From positions 46,716-110,715 of the forward strand of contig NZ_LWCU01000003.1 of NCBI RefSeq assembly GCF_001650405.1: a stretch of 64,000 bases of DNA. The letters are read 5' to 3'. Source of the DNA: Microbacterium sp. H83 (GTDB lineage Bacteria > Actinomycetota > Actinomycetes > Actinomycetales > Microbacteriaceae). The position numbers and the translations under genes are program-made. The notes beneath the pieces were generated by a model that did no database searches, was not told the origin of the DNA, and saw nothing but the letters and a program-made list of their open reading frames with translations. Position 1 is the stretch's first letter, and each line of letters starts with the position of its first letter. Positions 16,039 to 24,235 of the stretch are shown one piece after another.

Positions 16039-16452
16039 CTACAACCCCACCCACTCCGATCTGCCGTCGGTGAAGTGCTGGTGCTTCCAGATCGGAACCT
16101 CTGCCTTGATCGCGTCGACGAGGTTCCCGCAGACGGCGAACGCCTCTGCCCGGTGCGGGGCGGCGACGACCGTGACCAGTGCGACGTCGCCGATCTCGAG
16201 GTGCCCGATGCGGTGAGCGGCGACGACATCGCAGTCCGTGGTTTGAGCGATCCTCGTGCACACGTCGATGAGGATTCGTTCCGCGTCGGGGTGCGCCTCG
16301 TAGTCGAGAGAGCCGACGTCCTCTCCGTGATCATGGTCGCGCACGATGCCTTCGAAGGTGACCACCGCCCCGTTCTTCCTACTGCGTATCCGTGTTTCCA
16401 GCTGCGTCTTGTCCAGCGGAGCAGCGGTGACGAAACCGATCGGGTCAGGCAT
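16039..16452 (-). CDS. moaE: Molybdopterin synthase large subunit MoaE
   Basis: This 137-aa protein transfers sulfur from MoaD thiocarboxylate to cPMP. VVTFEGIVRDHD near residue 30, LDYEAHPDAE, DVVAAHRIGHLEIGDVAL and the catalytic-lysine segment DAIKAEVPIWKHQHF are all present, the last K in V-P-I-W-K being the active-site residue. The start at MPDPIG overlaps the moaCB gene by 8 nt. It is the distal gene of a leftward operon moeZ-moeA-moaCB-moaE. Confidence 0.95.
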   Translation of the reverse strand: MPDPIGFVTAAPLDKTQLETRIRSRKNGAVVTFEGIVRDHDHGEDVGSLDYEAHPDAERILIDVCTRIAQTTDCDVVAAHRIGHLEIGDVALVTVVAAPHRAEAFAVCGNLVDAIKAEVPIWKHQHFTDGRSEWVGL

Positions 16453-17401
16453 GTCCGCCACCGGCCAGCTGGTCGTGCAGGTGTGGCAAGAGCGGCTCCA
16501 GTGCGATGAGGCCGTCTTCCACGCCGCGTGGCGATCCAGGCAGGTTGATGACGATCGTGCGTCCGGCGATCCCTGCAAGCGCCCTGCTGAGCGAGGCTGT
16601 CGGCGTCGCCGCGCGGCCCGCTGCACGGATGGCCTCGGCGATGCCGGGAAGTGCTCTCTCGATCACCGCGCTCGTCGCCTCGGGGGTGCGGTCCTCGGGA
16701 TGCACCCCGGTGCCGCCGGTCGTGACGATCAATACCGGCTCGCTGGTGAGAGCATCCGTGAGCGCCTGATAGATATCCGCGTCAGCGACAACGACGGGCT
16801 CGTCTGGCCGATACCCGTGGTCGCGAAGCCAGTCTGCGATTGCCGGACCGGTGAGATCCTCGCGCGTACCGGCCGCGGTGCTCGTTGAGGAGACGATCAC
16901 GACCGCCTGTCCGTGTTCTGCGGGCACGGATGCGTCTGCAACCCAGTGCCCGCGCTTTCCTCCGGTCTTCTCGATGAGGTGGATGTCTCCGAGCACGGCG
17001 GCCGGATCGACGGACTTGATCATGTCGTGCAGAGCGAGACCGGCGATGGCGACGGCGGTGAGGGCTTCCATCTCGGCCCCAGTCTTCGCCGTCGCTGCGA
17101 CCGTGGCCCGGATCTCCACCGATGAGGTGCTGAGCTCGAAGTCCACGGTGACGGACTCCAGGGGCAATGTGTGCGCGAGGGGTACGAGTTCGCTGGTGCG
17201 CTTGGCGCCCTGGATGCCCGCGACCCGCGCTGTCGGGAGCGCGTCTGCTTTGCGCAGCTGGTTGGCGGCGAGCAGTTCCAGCACCGCCGGTGTCGTGTCG
17301 AGGCGGCCGGTCGCGATCGCCGTGCGCCGAGTGATCGCCTTCCCGCCGATGTCGATCATCCGCGACCGGCCGTGATCGTCGAGGTGCGGCAGTTCGTTCA
17401 T
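16445..17401 (-). CDS. moaCB: Bifunctional MoaC-MoaB fusion
   Basis: This 318-aa protein fuses cyclic pyranopterin monophosphate synthase (MoaC, residues about 1-160: MIDIGGKAITRRTAIA, KRTSELVPLAHTLPL, TAKTGAEMEALTAV, then KTGGKRGHW) to a MoaB/MogA molybdopterin adenylyltransferase domain (about 165-318: VVIVSSTSTAAGTREDLTGP, IVTTGGTGVHPEDRTPEA, NLPGSPRGVEDGL). MoaC makes cPMP from the MoaA product and MoaB adenylates molybdopterin. Fusions of this kind occur in actinobacteria. The ATG overlaps the moeA stop (ATGA). Confidence 0.94.
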   Translation of the reverse strand: MNELPHLDDHGRSRMIDIGGKAITRRTAIATGRLDTTPAVLELLAANQLRKADALPTARVAGIQGAKRTSELVPLAHTLPLESVTVDFELSTSSVEIRATVAATAKTGAEMEALTAVAIAGLALHDMIKSVDPAAVLGDIHLIEKTGGKRGHWVADASVPAEHGQAVVIVSSTSTAAGTREDLTGPAIADWLRDHGYRPDEPVVVADADIYQALTDALTSEPVLIVTTGGTGVHPEDRTPEATSAVIERALPGIAEAIRAAGRAATPTASLSRALAGIAGRTIVINLPGSPRGVEDGLIALEPLLPHLHDQLAGGGHA

Positions 17402-18588
17402 AGATTCCAGGTCTCCACGCGTGTCCCGATGTCGAGGGTGACGGCATCGATCGGGACATCGATGAGCATGTCGGATGCCGCCATGGCGGCGACAAGGTGC
17501 GAGGAAGGGCCGCCAACCGGTGCCACCCGGCCTCCAGGCAACCCCACACCACGGCGGAACTGCCGTTTCCCGGCGACAGAGGTGAGAGGCTCGGCCAGGG
17601 TCCGCGGCTCGGGCTGTCGCGCGTGCAGTCCTGCTGCCTCACGGAGGACCGGCTCGATGAAGAGCATGAACGACAGCTGCGCGGACACGGGATTGCCTGG
17701 GAAGCACACCACGGGAACGCCTTTGTAGATGGCAGTGGCTTGGGGGCCGCCCGGCTGCATCGCGAGAGTATCGACGTGCGCCCCGAGCGGCTCCAGAAGC
17801 TCCCTCACGACTTCGTAGTTGCCTGCCGAGATGCCCCCGCTGGTGAGCAAGATCTCGGCTCCCGCCGCACACGACGCGTCGAGAGCGCGCGCGAACGCGG
17901 CCGTGTCATCGACGACACGATGCTCATCGACCAAGAGGGCGTCGGCGGTTCGTACCGCTGCGGCGAGTGCGGGGCCGTTGGCGTCGTAGATCTGGCCGGG
18001 AGCCAGAAGCTCACCGGGAGCGGCCAGCTCGCTTCCGGTCGAGATCACTGCGACACGTACCTGTGAGCGAACGGGGACGGACGCCACTCCCGCAGCTGCG
18101 AGCGCCGCCAGGTGGCGAGGAGCGAGCCGGAAGCCATCAGACAACAGAGGCTCACTGCCCGCGAGGTCAGAGCCGGCTTCACGCACGAACTCTCCGACGT
18201 CCGGCTTCCGCGTGAACGTCACTGTCGTTCCCTGGACGGTGGCGTGTTCGACAGGGACGACCGCATCGGCGTCGTCGGGGATCGGCGCACCGGTCATGAC
18301 CCGGACGGTATGGCCAGGGCGAAGCGGCCCAGGTGTGCCAGGAGCAGCGGGGATCGCACCGCGCAGCGGCAGATTGCTTGGCGTCCGCGCGAGGTCGACC
18401 GTACGGACGGCGAAGCCGTCCATCTGTGAGTTCCGGAACGGGGGCAGATCTATCGGAGTCCGTATGGGGTGGGCAAGCACCCGATCTAGCGCGTCAGACA
18501 GGGCGACCTGCTCGACGGGGCGCTGGCTCACGGCGTTCAGGAGGGTGCGGACTCGGGCCGTGTGCTCAGCGACCGATGTGCGGGGCAT
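17398..18588 (-). CDS. moeA: Molybdopterin molybdotransferase MoeA
   Basis: This 396-aa protein inserts molybdate into adenylated molybdopterin. Motifs are PPFRNSQMDGFAVR near residue 54, VMTGAPIPDDADAVVPVE near residue 100, the MoCF-binding SGGISAGNYEVVRE, and VVCFPGNPVSAQLSF. The start at MPRTSV is 1 nt from the moeZ stop; an extended frame upstream overlaps moeZ and is not conserved. It sits in the tight operon between moeZ and moaCB. Confidence 0.95.
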   Translation of the reverse strand: MPRTSVAEHTARVRTLLNAVSQRPVEQVALSDALDRVLAHPIRTPIDLPPFRNSQMDGFAVRTVDLARTPSNLPLRGAIPAAPGTPGPLRPGHTVRVMTGAPIPDDADAVVPVEHATVQGTTVTFTRKPDVGEFVREAGSDLAGSEPLLSDGFRLAPRHLAALAAAGVASVPVRSQVRVAVISTGSELAAPGELLAPGQIYDANGPALAAAVRTADALLVDEHRVVDDTAAFARALDASCAAGAEILLTSGGISAGNYEVVRELLEPLGAHVDTLAMQPGGPQATAIYKGVPVVCFPGNPVSAQLSFMLFIEPVLREAAGLHARQPEPRTLAEPLTSVAGKRQFRRGVGLPGGRVAPVGGPSSHLVAAMAASDMLIDVPIDAVTLDIGTRVETWNL

Positions 18589-18589
18589 G

Positions 18590-19681
18590 TCAGTACCTGC
18601 TCGCCGTGGGGTCGATGCGGACAGCCCAGGCATCGATGCCTCCGGTGAGGTGCCGCACATCGGAGAATCCGAGTTGGAGGAGCTGATCGAGCGCTTGGCG
18701 TGAGCGTGTGCCGCGGTGGCAGTACAGCACGATGGGGTGACCGGTGTCGAGTTCTGGTGCCCGGCGAGGGAGTTCGGTCAAGGGGATCAGCACGTTTCCC
18801 GGGATCGCTGCGATGTCGGCCTCCCACGGTTCGCGTACGTCGATCAGCAGCGGCGGGAAGGAAGCTGTGAGCAGGTCGCGCAGTTCCTCGGGCGAGACGG
18901 CGTTCTGATCGTCGGATGACAGCGGAGTGGTCTCGATGCTCTGCGCTGCGGCACGGGCGGACTCGTCGCGCCGGTAGGCGATCTCGCGGGTGCGGCCGGT
19001 GCGTGCGTCGTACGCGGCGACCCGGCCGATCAACGGCTCTCCGATGCCGGTGAGGAGCTTGAGTGCCTCGGTCGCCATGAACGCCCCGATGACGGCGCAT
19101 ACGCTCGGCAGCACGCCGATCATGTCGCAGGTGTCCGCACTGGAGTCCGGACCATGCGGGAACAAGTCGCGGTAGTCGGTGCCTCTGGCATCCCATGCCA
19201 CGCCTGCTTGGCCGGCGTACCCCAGTGCTGACCCCCACACGAGCGGAATGCCGCGTTCGGCAGCAACACGGTCTGCCAGCATCACTGTTGCCGGGTTGTC
19301 GCTGGCATCGACGAGCACGTCCACACCGTGCAGCAGACCCTCGGCTGTCACGGCGTCGAAACGCCCCTCGACGGCGCGGAGCTCAGCATCAGGAGCGAGC
19401 GACGCGAGCCTTATGGTGGCTGAGACCGCTTTGCTGCGACCGATGTCGCCGGGCGTGTGCATCGTCTGCCGGTGCAGGTTCGATTCGGCGACAGTGTCGT
19501 CATCGACGATCGTGAGGCTGCCGACGCCTGCGGCAGCAAGGACCGGCAACAGGGTGCTGGCCAGCCCACCCGCGCCGATCACGAGCACATGCGCTCTCGA
19601 AAGACGCTCCTGAGCGGGAACGCCGAAGCCCGTGAGGACGCGCTGCCTCTGAAAGGTCGGAGAGAGCGGATTGACCGGCAT
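18590..19681 (-). CDS. moeZ: MoeZ/MoeB-type E1 enzyme with rhodanese domain
   Basis: This 363-aa protein has an N-terminal ThiF/MoeB adenylyltransferase domain (VLVIGAGGLAST near residue 32, DDDTVAESNLHRQ, DASDNPAT) and a C-terminal rhodanese domain (LLIDVREPWE near residue 275, active-site loop YCHRGTRSRQ near residue 320). It adenylates and sulfurates the MoaD C-terminus. The two MoeB zinc CxxC pairs are not obvious, which is common in MoeZ proteins. It is the first gene of the leftward moe/moa operon and is divergent from modA. Confidence 0.93.
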   Translation of the reverse strand: MPVNPLSPTFQRQRVLTGFGVPAQERLSRAHVLVIGAGGLASTLLPVLAAAGVGSLTIVDDDTVAESNLHRQTMHTPGDIGRSKAVSATIRLASLAPDAELRAVEGRFDAVTAEGLLHGVDVLVDASDNPATVMLADRVAAERGIPLVWGSALGYAGQAGVAWDARGTDYRDLFPHGPDSSADTCDMIGVLPSVCAVIGAFMATEALKLLTGIGEPLIGRVAAYDARTGRTREIAYRRDESARAAAQSIETTPLSSDDQNAVSPEELRDLLTASFPPLLIDVREPWEADIAAIPGNVLIPLTELPRRAPELDTGHPIVLYCHRGTRSRQALDQLLQLGFSDVRHLTGGIDAWAVRIDPTASRY

Positions 19682-19854
19682 GCCTTCAGGCTAGGGAGCC
19701 GGTCCCAGCGGGTGAGGTCGGAAGCGGCGAGACAGCAGAGAGCAGACAAAGCCCAGCAGTCGCAGGCCATTCTCACGACCTCGGCTACGGGAGGCTTGAG
19801 ACAGGTCGGCAACTTCGTTCGCCTGACCGACCGTCTTTCAGAGGAGTTCCTGTC

Positions 19855-20643
19855 GTGCGTGCCCCCTCCCTCCTTGCGGCAGCCGCAGCGCTCCTTCTGC
19901 TCGCTGGATGCTCATCGCCCGGCACGGGAAGCGACGAATCGGATGTCGGGGCAAGCAAGGACGACATGACCTCCGGAACGGTGACAGTGTTGGCCGCAGC
20001 CTCCTTGACCGACGTGATCGACGTCCTCGCCGAGAGGTTCGAGGACGCGAACGCAGATGTCGACGTGGTCGCCAGCTATGGCGGATCGTCGGCGCTCGCC
20101 GAGCAGATCGTCTCCGGTGCCCCGGTGGACGTGTTCTTCTCAGCGAATGAGGCGACGATGCAGTCTGTCGTCGACGCAGGCCTGGCTGCCGATCCGGAAG
20201 TGCTCGTCACGAACACGCTGCAGATCGCGGTTCCCGCCGGGAACCCTGCAGGGATCACCGGTCTCGCCGACTTCGCACGGCCTGAGCTGACAATCGCATT
20301 GTGCGACACCGCGGTGCCGTGTGGAGCCGCAGCGCAGTCCCTGCTCGACCTTGCTGGTGTTCAGGCCCAACCGGACACACTTGAGGAGGACGTGCGTGCC
20401 GCACTGACGAAAGTCTCTCTGGGTGAGGCCGACGCCGCACTGGTCTACGTGACCGACGTCGTCGCAGTAGGGAGCGCGGTGGAAGGCATCGATGTGCCTG
20501 AGGCGCAGCAGGTGATCAACAACTATCCGGTCGCCCTTCTTGCCGAGGCACCGAACCCCGACGCAGGACAGGCGTTCATCGACTACCTCCGCTCCGATGA
20601 GGCACGTCAGGTCTTCGAGCATGCAGGCTTCGCGACCCCGTGA
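19855..20643 (+). CDS. modA: Molybdate ABC transporter substrate-binding lipoprotein ModA
   Basis: This 262-aa lipoprotein binds molybdate outside the membrane. The signal sequence ends in the lipobox LLAGC (Cys19), followed by an acidic linker. The mature domain begins VTVLAAASLTDVID, with YGGSSALAEQI, APVDVFFSANE and NNYPVALL as binding-lobe motifs. The GTG start has GAGGAG 6 nt upstream. The last 23 nt overlap modB, so the transporter genes are translationally coupled. Confidence 0.95.
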   Translation: MRAPSLLAAAAALLLLAGCSSPGTGSDESDVGASKDDMTSGTVTVLAAASLTDVIDVLAERFEDANADVDVVASYGGSSALAEQIVSGAPVDVFFSANEATMQSVVDAGLAADPEVLVTNTLQIAVPAGNPAGITGLADFARPELTIALCDTAVPCGAAAQSLLDLAGVQAQPDTLEEDVRAALTKVSLGEADAALVYVTDVVAVGSAVEGIDVPEAQQVINNYPVALLAEAPNPDAGQAFIDYLRSDEARQVFEHAGFATP

Positions 20644-21427
20644 ACGCCGGCAGCCGGTCATCCTCGCCCTCGGGGTGATCGGTCTCGCGCTGCTCGTTCT
20701 CCCGCTGCTCGGACTCATCCTGCGTGCACCATGGGGCCAGCTGGGCGAACTCTTCGTTCGGCAAGAGGTACTGCAGGCGCTCGGGCTCTCGTTACTCACA
20801 GCGACGTTATCTACCGGCCTGAGTCTCGTCCTCGGTATCCCGCTAGCCGTCCTGCTGAGCCATTCCGTTCACTGGAAGGTCCTGCCGCGCCGCCTCTTGC
20901 GGGCGGCGATCACTATCCCGCTGGTACTGCCTCCCGTTGTCGGCGGCATTGCGTTGCTTCTCCTGCTGGGACGGCGAGGCATCCTCGGGCAATGGCTCAC
21001 GCAGGTCGGCATCACTATTCCTTTCACCACCGGTGCCGTTGTGCTCGCGCAAACCTTCGTCGCGATGCCCTTCCTCGTCTTCGCCGTCGAAGGCGCGCTG
21101 CGATCAGCGGACCGCCGCAGCGAACTAGCCGCCGCCTCCCTGGGCGCCAGCCCGTGGCAGATCTTCCGCCTCGTGACGGTTCCGCTGACCGCGCCTGGAA
21201 TCGCCGCGGGCGCCGTGCTGTGCTTCGCCCGCGCGCTCGGCGAGTTCGGCGCGACGATCACGTTCGCCGGCTCCTTCCCCGGCGTGACGCGCACACTCCC
21301 GATCGCGTCGTACCTCGCGATGAACTCGGACCCCGACACCGCGATCGCCCTCGCACTCGTCCTGCTCGCGGTATCACTGGGTGTGCTCCTCGCACTCCGC
21401 GACCGATGGCTGCCAGGCACCGCATGA
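20621..21427 (+). CDS. modB: Molybdate ABC transporter permease ModB
   Basis: This 268-aa inner-membrane permease has about six transmembrane helices. The cytoplasmic EAA loop is ELAAASLGASPWQIFRLVTVP near residue 168 (cited in part), followed by ARALGEFGATITFAG, a ModB hallmark. The ATG inside the modA end is preferred over an upstream in-frame Met because it gives a short basic N-terminus before the first helix. Its stop overlaps modC (ATGA). Confidence 0.95.
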   Translation: MQASRPRERRQPVILALGVIGLALLVLPLLGLILRAPWGQLGELFVRQEVLQALGLSLLTATLSTGLSLVLGIPLAVLLSHSVHWKVLPRRLLRAAITIPLVLPPVVGGIALLLLLGRRGILGQWLTQVGITIPFTTGAVVLAQTFVAMPFLVFAVEGALRSADRRSELAAASLGASPWQIFRLVTVPLTAPGIAAGAVLCFARALGEFGATITFAGSFPGVTRTLPIASYLAMNSDPDTAIALALVLLAVSLGVLLALRDRWLPGTA

Positions 21428-22161
21428 CCTTCGAGCTCACCGTCTCCGCACGTATCCCACGCCCCGCCTTCGACGTAGTCGTGGAGCTGAAAGCGGATCC
21501 CGGAAGTGTGCTCGCCGTCGTCGGACCGAACGGTGCCGGAAAGTCCAGCGCCATCGCGGCGATCGCAGGCTTCACCGAGTCCCACGGCACGATTCGACTG
21601 GGGGACAAGGATCTGGCCGGTCTTCCTGCTGACCAGCGAAGGATCGGCGTCATGTTCCAAGACCTGCTCCTCTTCCCTCACCTCACGGTGCGCGAGAACG
21701 TCGCCTTCTCAGCCAAAGTCCGCGGTGGGCGTTGGTCCGCCGCCCGGCGCAGCGCATACCCCTGGCTGTCTCGCTTCGGAATGGCGGACCTGGCAGAGAG
21801 ATACCCCAGTGCACTCTCCGGCGGGCAAGCTCAGCGTGTAGCGCTAGCCCGTGCCCTCGCATCCGAGCCGAAGGCACTGCTCCTCGACGAGCCGCTCGCG
21901 GCGCTGGACGTGGAGTTCCGGGATGAGGTGCGTGCCGACCTCGGTCTGCGTCTCCGCCAGTTCGCCGGTCCGACGATCCTCGTCACACATGACCGTGAAG
22001 ACGTCGAGGTGCTCGCTGACGAGGTGATCGTCCTTGAGACAGGGCGCATCACGCAGCGAGGAAGCCTCGCCGATCTGGCACGAAATCCTGCGACCGCATG
22101 GATTGCCCGCTTCACAGGTGCCCAGGGAAGAAGGGACGCAGACGATGTCAGGTACGGATGA
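21424..22161 (+). CDS. modC: Molybdate ABC transporter ATPase ModC, TOBE-less
   Basis: This 245-aa ABC ATPase has Walker A GPNGAGKS near residue 37, the signature LSGGQAQRVALARAL and Walker B LLLDEPLAALD. Classical ModC is about 350 aa with a C-terminal TOBE/Mop molybdate-sensing domain; here the protein stops about 25 residues after the ABC core, so it lacks that domain. Uptake would therefore not be feedback-inhibited through TOBE. It overlaps modB by 4 nt and the next membrane protein by 17 nt. Confidence 0.92.
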   Translation: MTFELTVSARIPRPAFDVVVELKADPGSVLAVVGPNGAGKSSAIAAIAGFTESHGTIRLGDKDLAGLPADQRRIGVMFQDLLLFPHLTVRENVAFSAKVRGGRWSAARRSAYPWLSRFGMADLAERYPSALSGGQAQRVALARALASEPKALLLDEPLAALDVEFRDEVRADLGLRLRQFAGPTILVTHDREDVEVLADEVIVLETGRITQRGSLADLARNPATAWIARFTGAQGRRDADDVRYG

Positions 22162-22720
22162 TGACTTCCTCTTGGGGCTCGCCGGAGTATCGGGAACGAT
22201 GCTCGGCACGTTCATCGTGGGCGTGTTCTTCTACATCGACTCGGAGATGCACCGCCGACTCGCAGCGTCGGAGGCTGCGGACCGGTATCTCCGTTCGTCG
22301 GTCCGCTGGGTCTTCACCGCCTACTCCATTCCGCTCCTTGTTCCGCTCGTGCTCGCGTCGCTTGATCCGCTCTGGGGCGCGCTGAGCTTCATCGTCCTCG
22401 GCATCCTCCTGGTAGCGATGACAGTGGAAACAGGACGTCGTATCCTCGCGAGGGGCGGGTCCGGCTCCTCACGCGCTCTATTCGTGAACGAATGGCTCTC
22501 GAGCGCCGGCATCGTCATCGCCATGGTCCTGCCATGGACATTGGGAGGCTGGGTGCCCGATCCGACTGAGTTCGTCCCCTCGCTGCTCATCCTTCTCGCG
22601 TGCGGCTTCGCGAGCACAGCGGCGCTGGTCATGACGCAGTTCGACGCGACGATGGGCATGGTGGACGCCGTCATGGGAGACAGAGAAGGCGCAAAGCCTG
22701 AACATCCGACAGAGAGCTGA
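22145..22720 (+). CDS. Membrane protein coupled to modABC
   Basis: This 191-aa protein is not recognised. It has about five predicted transmembrane helices: residues 9-32, 59-80, 82-101, 122-142 and 150-172. The first loop is polar (EMHRRLAASEAADRYLRSS), and the tail is hydrophilic. It starts 17 nt before the modC stop, so it is probably co-translated with the transporter. Nothing in the sequence shows whether it takes part in molybdate uptake. Confidence 0.72.
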   Translation: MSGTDDDFLLGLAGVSGTMLGTFIVGVFFYIDSEMHRRLAASEAADRYLRSSVRWVFTAYSIPLLVPLVLASLDPLWGALSFIVLGILLVAMTVETGRRILARGGSGSSRALFVNEWLSSAGIVIAMVLPWTLGGWVPDPTEFVPSLLILLACGFASTAALVMTQFDATMGMVDAVMGDREGAKPEHPTES

Positions 22721-22763
22721 GCCGCGCTCTTGCTTGGTCGCGAGGGGAAAGATGTCCCGACGT

Positions 22764-23141
22764 CTACTGTTCGTCTTCGTCGAAGGCGATGCGTGCGCGT
22801 TCAATGTTCGGCAGTTGCTCATCTGCCCAGGCGACGAGCGCGTCAATCGGCCCGCGCAACGTCTTGCCCAAGGCGGTGATCCCGTACTCGACGGCCACCG
22901 GCCGCGTGCTGATGACTCGGCGTTGCACGACTCCGTTTCGCTCCAGCCGACGCAACGTCGCCGTGAGGGACTTCTGCGTCACTCCCGGAATCGCACGCCG
23001 TAACTCGTTGAACCGACAGGGTCGCTCGCACAGTTCGTTGAGCACGCTGAGTGACCACTTGTCGAGCACCTGGTCGAGCAGCTCGCGATGCGGCGTCGCG
23101 ATACGCAGCTCGCTTTCGCATACGGCGTCGGTATCGGCCAT
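22764..23141 (-). CDS. HxlR-family transcriptional regulator
   Basis: This 125-aa winged-helix protein has the HxlR signature: LLDQVLDKWSLSVLNELCE, RPCRFNELRRAIPGVTQKSL, TATLRRLERNGVVQRRV and the wing VEYGITALGKTL. There is one cysteine in the N-terminal segment (VCESELR) and one in CERPCRF, so thiol-based sensing as in YodB-type members is possible. The start MADTDAV is chosen over an upstream GTG-like extension. It is divergent from ridA across 73 bp and probably controls it. Confidence 0.9.
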   Translation of the reverse strand: MADTDAVCESELRIATPHRELLDQVLDKWSLSVLNELCERPCRFNELRRAIPGVTQKSLTATLRRLERNGVVQRRVISTRPVAVEYGITALGKTLRGPIDALVAWADEQLPNIERARIAFDEDEQ

Positions 23142-23170
23142 GAAACCAGGTCTCCTTGAAGTGTCCTTCA

Positions 23171-23190
23171 ACTACCAAGTATCAATAGTA
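23171..23190. promoter_or_regulatory. Putative HxlR operator
   Basis: The sequence ACTACCAAGTATCAATAGTA in the 73-bp divergent gap has ACTA/TAGT ends with an internal AAGTAT, similar to AT-rich HxlR-type sites. It is unusually AT-rich for this genome. Assignment is by position and composition only. Confidence 0.4.
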
Positions 23191-23214
23191 AACCACCAAC
23201 GAAGAGGACCTTCT

Positions 23215-23625
23215 ATGCCAGTCACACGCTTCAGTCCTGCCGGTCTCCAGCCAGGAACGCCGTATGATCACGTCGCCATTGGCACCGGCACGCGTCACGT
23301 GCATATCAGCGGCCAGATCGCCCGTAGTGCGGAAGGAAAGCCCATCGCGATCAACGATCTCGCGGGTCAGGTCGCGGAGGTTCTCCGCAACACAGCTCGT
23401 GCGCTCGCAGGCGCGGGTGCATCCTTCGACGATGCGCTTCGGTTGACCTTCTACGTCACCGAATGGGAGCCCGAAAAGATCGCACCTTTCATGGACGGGA
23501 TCGCTCGGGTGGCTGAGGAGCTGAAGCTGCCTCAGCCCTTGCCGCCCGCGTCCCTGATCGGGGTCGACTACCTCTTCGAGCCGGACGTTCTCGTTGAGCT
23601 CGAAGTCACCGCGATTCTCGATTAG
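23215..23625 (+). CDS. RidA family protein
   Basis: This 136-aa protein belongs to the YjgF/YER057c/UK114 (RidA) family, whose archetype hydrolyses reactive enamine/imine intermediates. HVHISGQIARSAEGKPI near residue 28 and the RLTFYVTEWEPEKI strand are recognisable. The archetypal R-x-x-x-V-x-V-x-x-L-P near the C-terminus is replaced by PPASLIGVDYLFEPDVLVEL, so the catalytic Arg is absent and it belongs to a divergent Rid subgroup. GAAGAGG precedes the ATG by 7 nt. It is the likely target of the divergent HxlR regulator. Confidence 0.85.
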   Translation: MPVTRFSPAGLQPGTPYDHVAIGTGTRHVHISGQIARSAEGKPIAINDLAGQVAEVLRNTARALAGAGASFDDALRLTFYVTEWEPEKIAPFMDGIARVAEELKLPQPLPPASLIGVDYLFEPDVLVELEVTAILD

Positions 23626-23659
23626 CCCGTGTTGTCCGACTGCACGACGTAGTGCGCGC

Positions 23660-23690
23660 GGCGCCTCTCACCGGACCGGTGAGAGGCGCC
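23660..23690. terminator. Bidirectional terminator between ridA and dps
   Basis: A perfect 15-bp inverted repeat (GGCGCCTCTCACCGG and CCGGTGAGAGGCGCC separated by one A) sits in the 77-bp gap between convergent ridA and dps. It can serve both strands. Confidence 0.78.
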
Positions 23691-23702
23691 TTGGCAGGTC
23701 GG

Positions 23703-24188
23703 TCAGGCTGCGATGTGAGACACGAGGAACCAGCGGTCCTTGTCGAGACCTCGCTGGATCTCGATCGCGACGTCCTGACTGGTGAGGTCGATCCCGTCGA
23801 GGCCATCGACCGCTGCGCGGACGTCCGCGAGGAGCCTGTCGATGTCTGCGATCACCGCGTGCACGAGGTCGTCTGATTTCGCGAAGCCGACCGGAACGCT
23901 TGTCACGGAGCTCTTCTCGGCGACCGCGCTGACGCGGGCGTCGAGCGGAAGGCCGAGGGCGACGATGCGTTCCGCTGCCGCGTCGGCGAACTCGCCGGCG
24001 TTGCCTGCGATGGTGTCCAGCAACTCGTGGACGCCGACGAAGTTCGCGCCACGCACGTGCCAGTGCGCCTGCTTGGCGTTGATGGTCAGCGCCTGAAGGC
24101 CGAGTACGACGGGGGTGAGGAACTGCGCGGTCGCGACAACCGCTGTCGGGTCGCTCGCGGTCGTGGCGACGGTGTCTGTGCTGCTCAT
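23703..24188 (-). CDS. dps: Dps-family DNA-binding ferritin-like protein
   Basis: This 161-aa protein forms the four-helix Dps fold. The intersubunit ferroxidase ligands are visible in INAKQAHWHVRGANFVGVHE (His) and DTIAGNAGEFADAAAERIVA (Asp/Glu), at about residues 40-75. The C-terminal DKDRWFLVSHIA is conserved. The ATG at 24188 has GGGAG about 10 nt upstream; an in-frame GTG at 24239 overlaps the LLM stop but adds unconserved sequence. It stores iron and protects DNA from peroxide. Confidence 0.93.
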   Translation of the reverse strand: MSSTDTVATTASDPTAVVATAQFLTPVVLGLQALTINAKQAHWHVRGANFVGVHELLDTIAGNAGEFADAAAERIVALGLPLDARVSAVAEKSSVTSVPVGFAKSDDLVHAVIADIDRLLADVRAAVDGLDGIDLTSQDVAIEIQRGLDKDRWFLVSHIAA

Positions 24189-24235
24189 TTCAATCGTTCT
24201 CCCTGCTCGTTGGTTTCTTGATTCGGTGGATTCGG

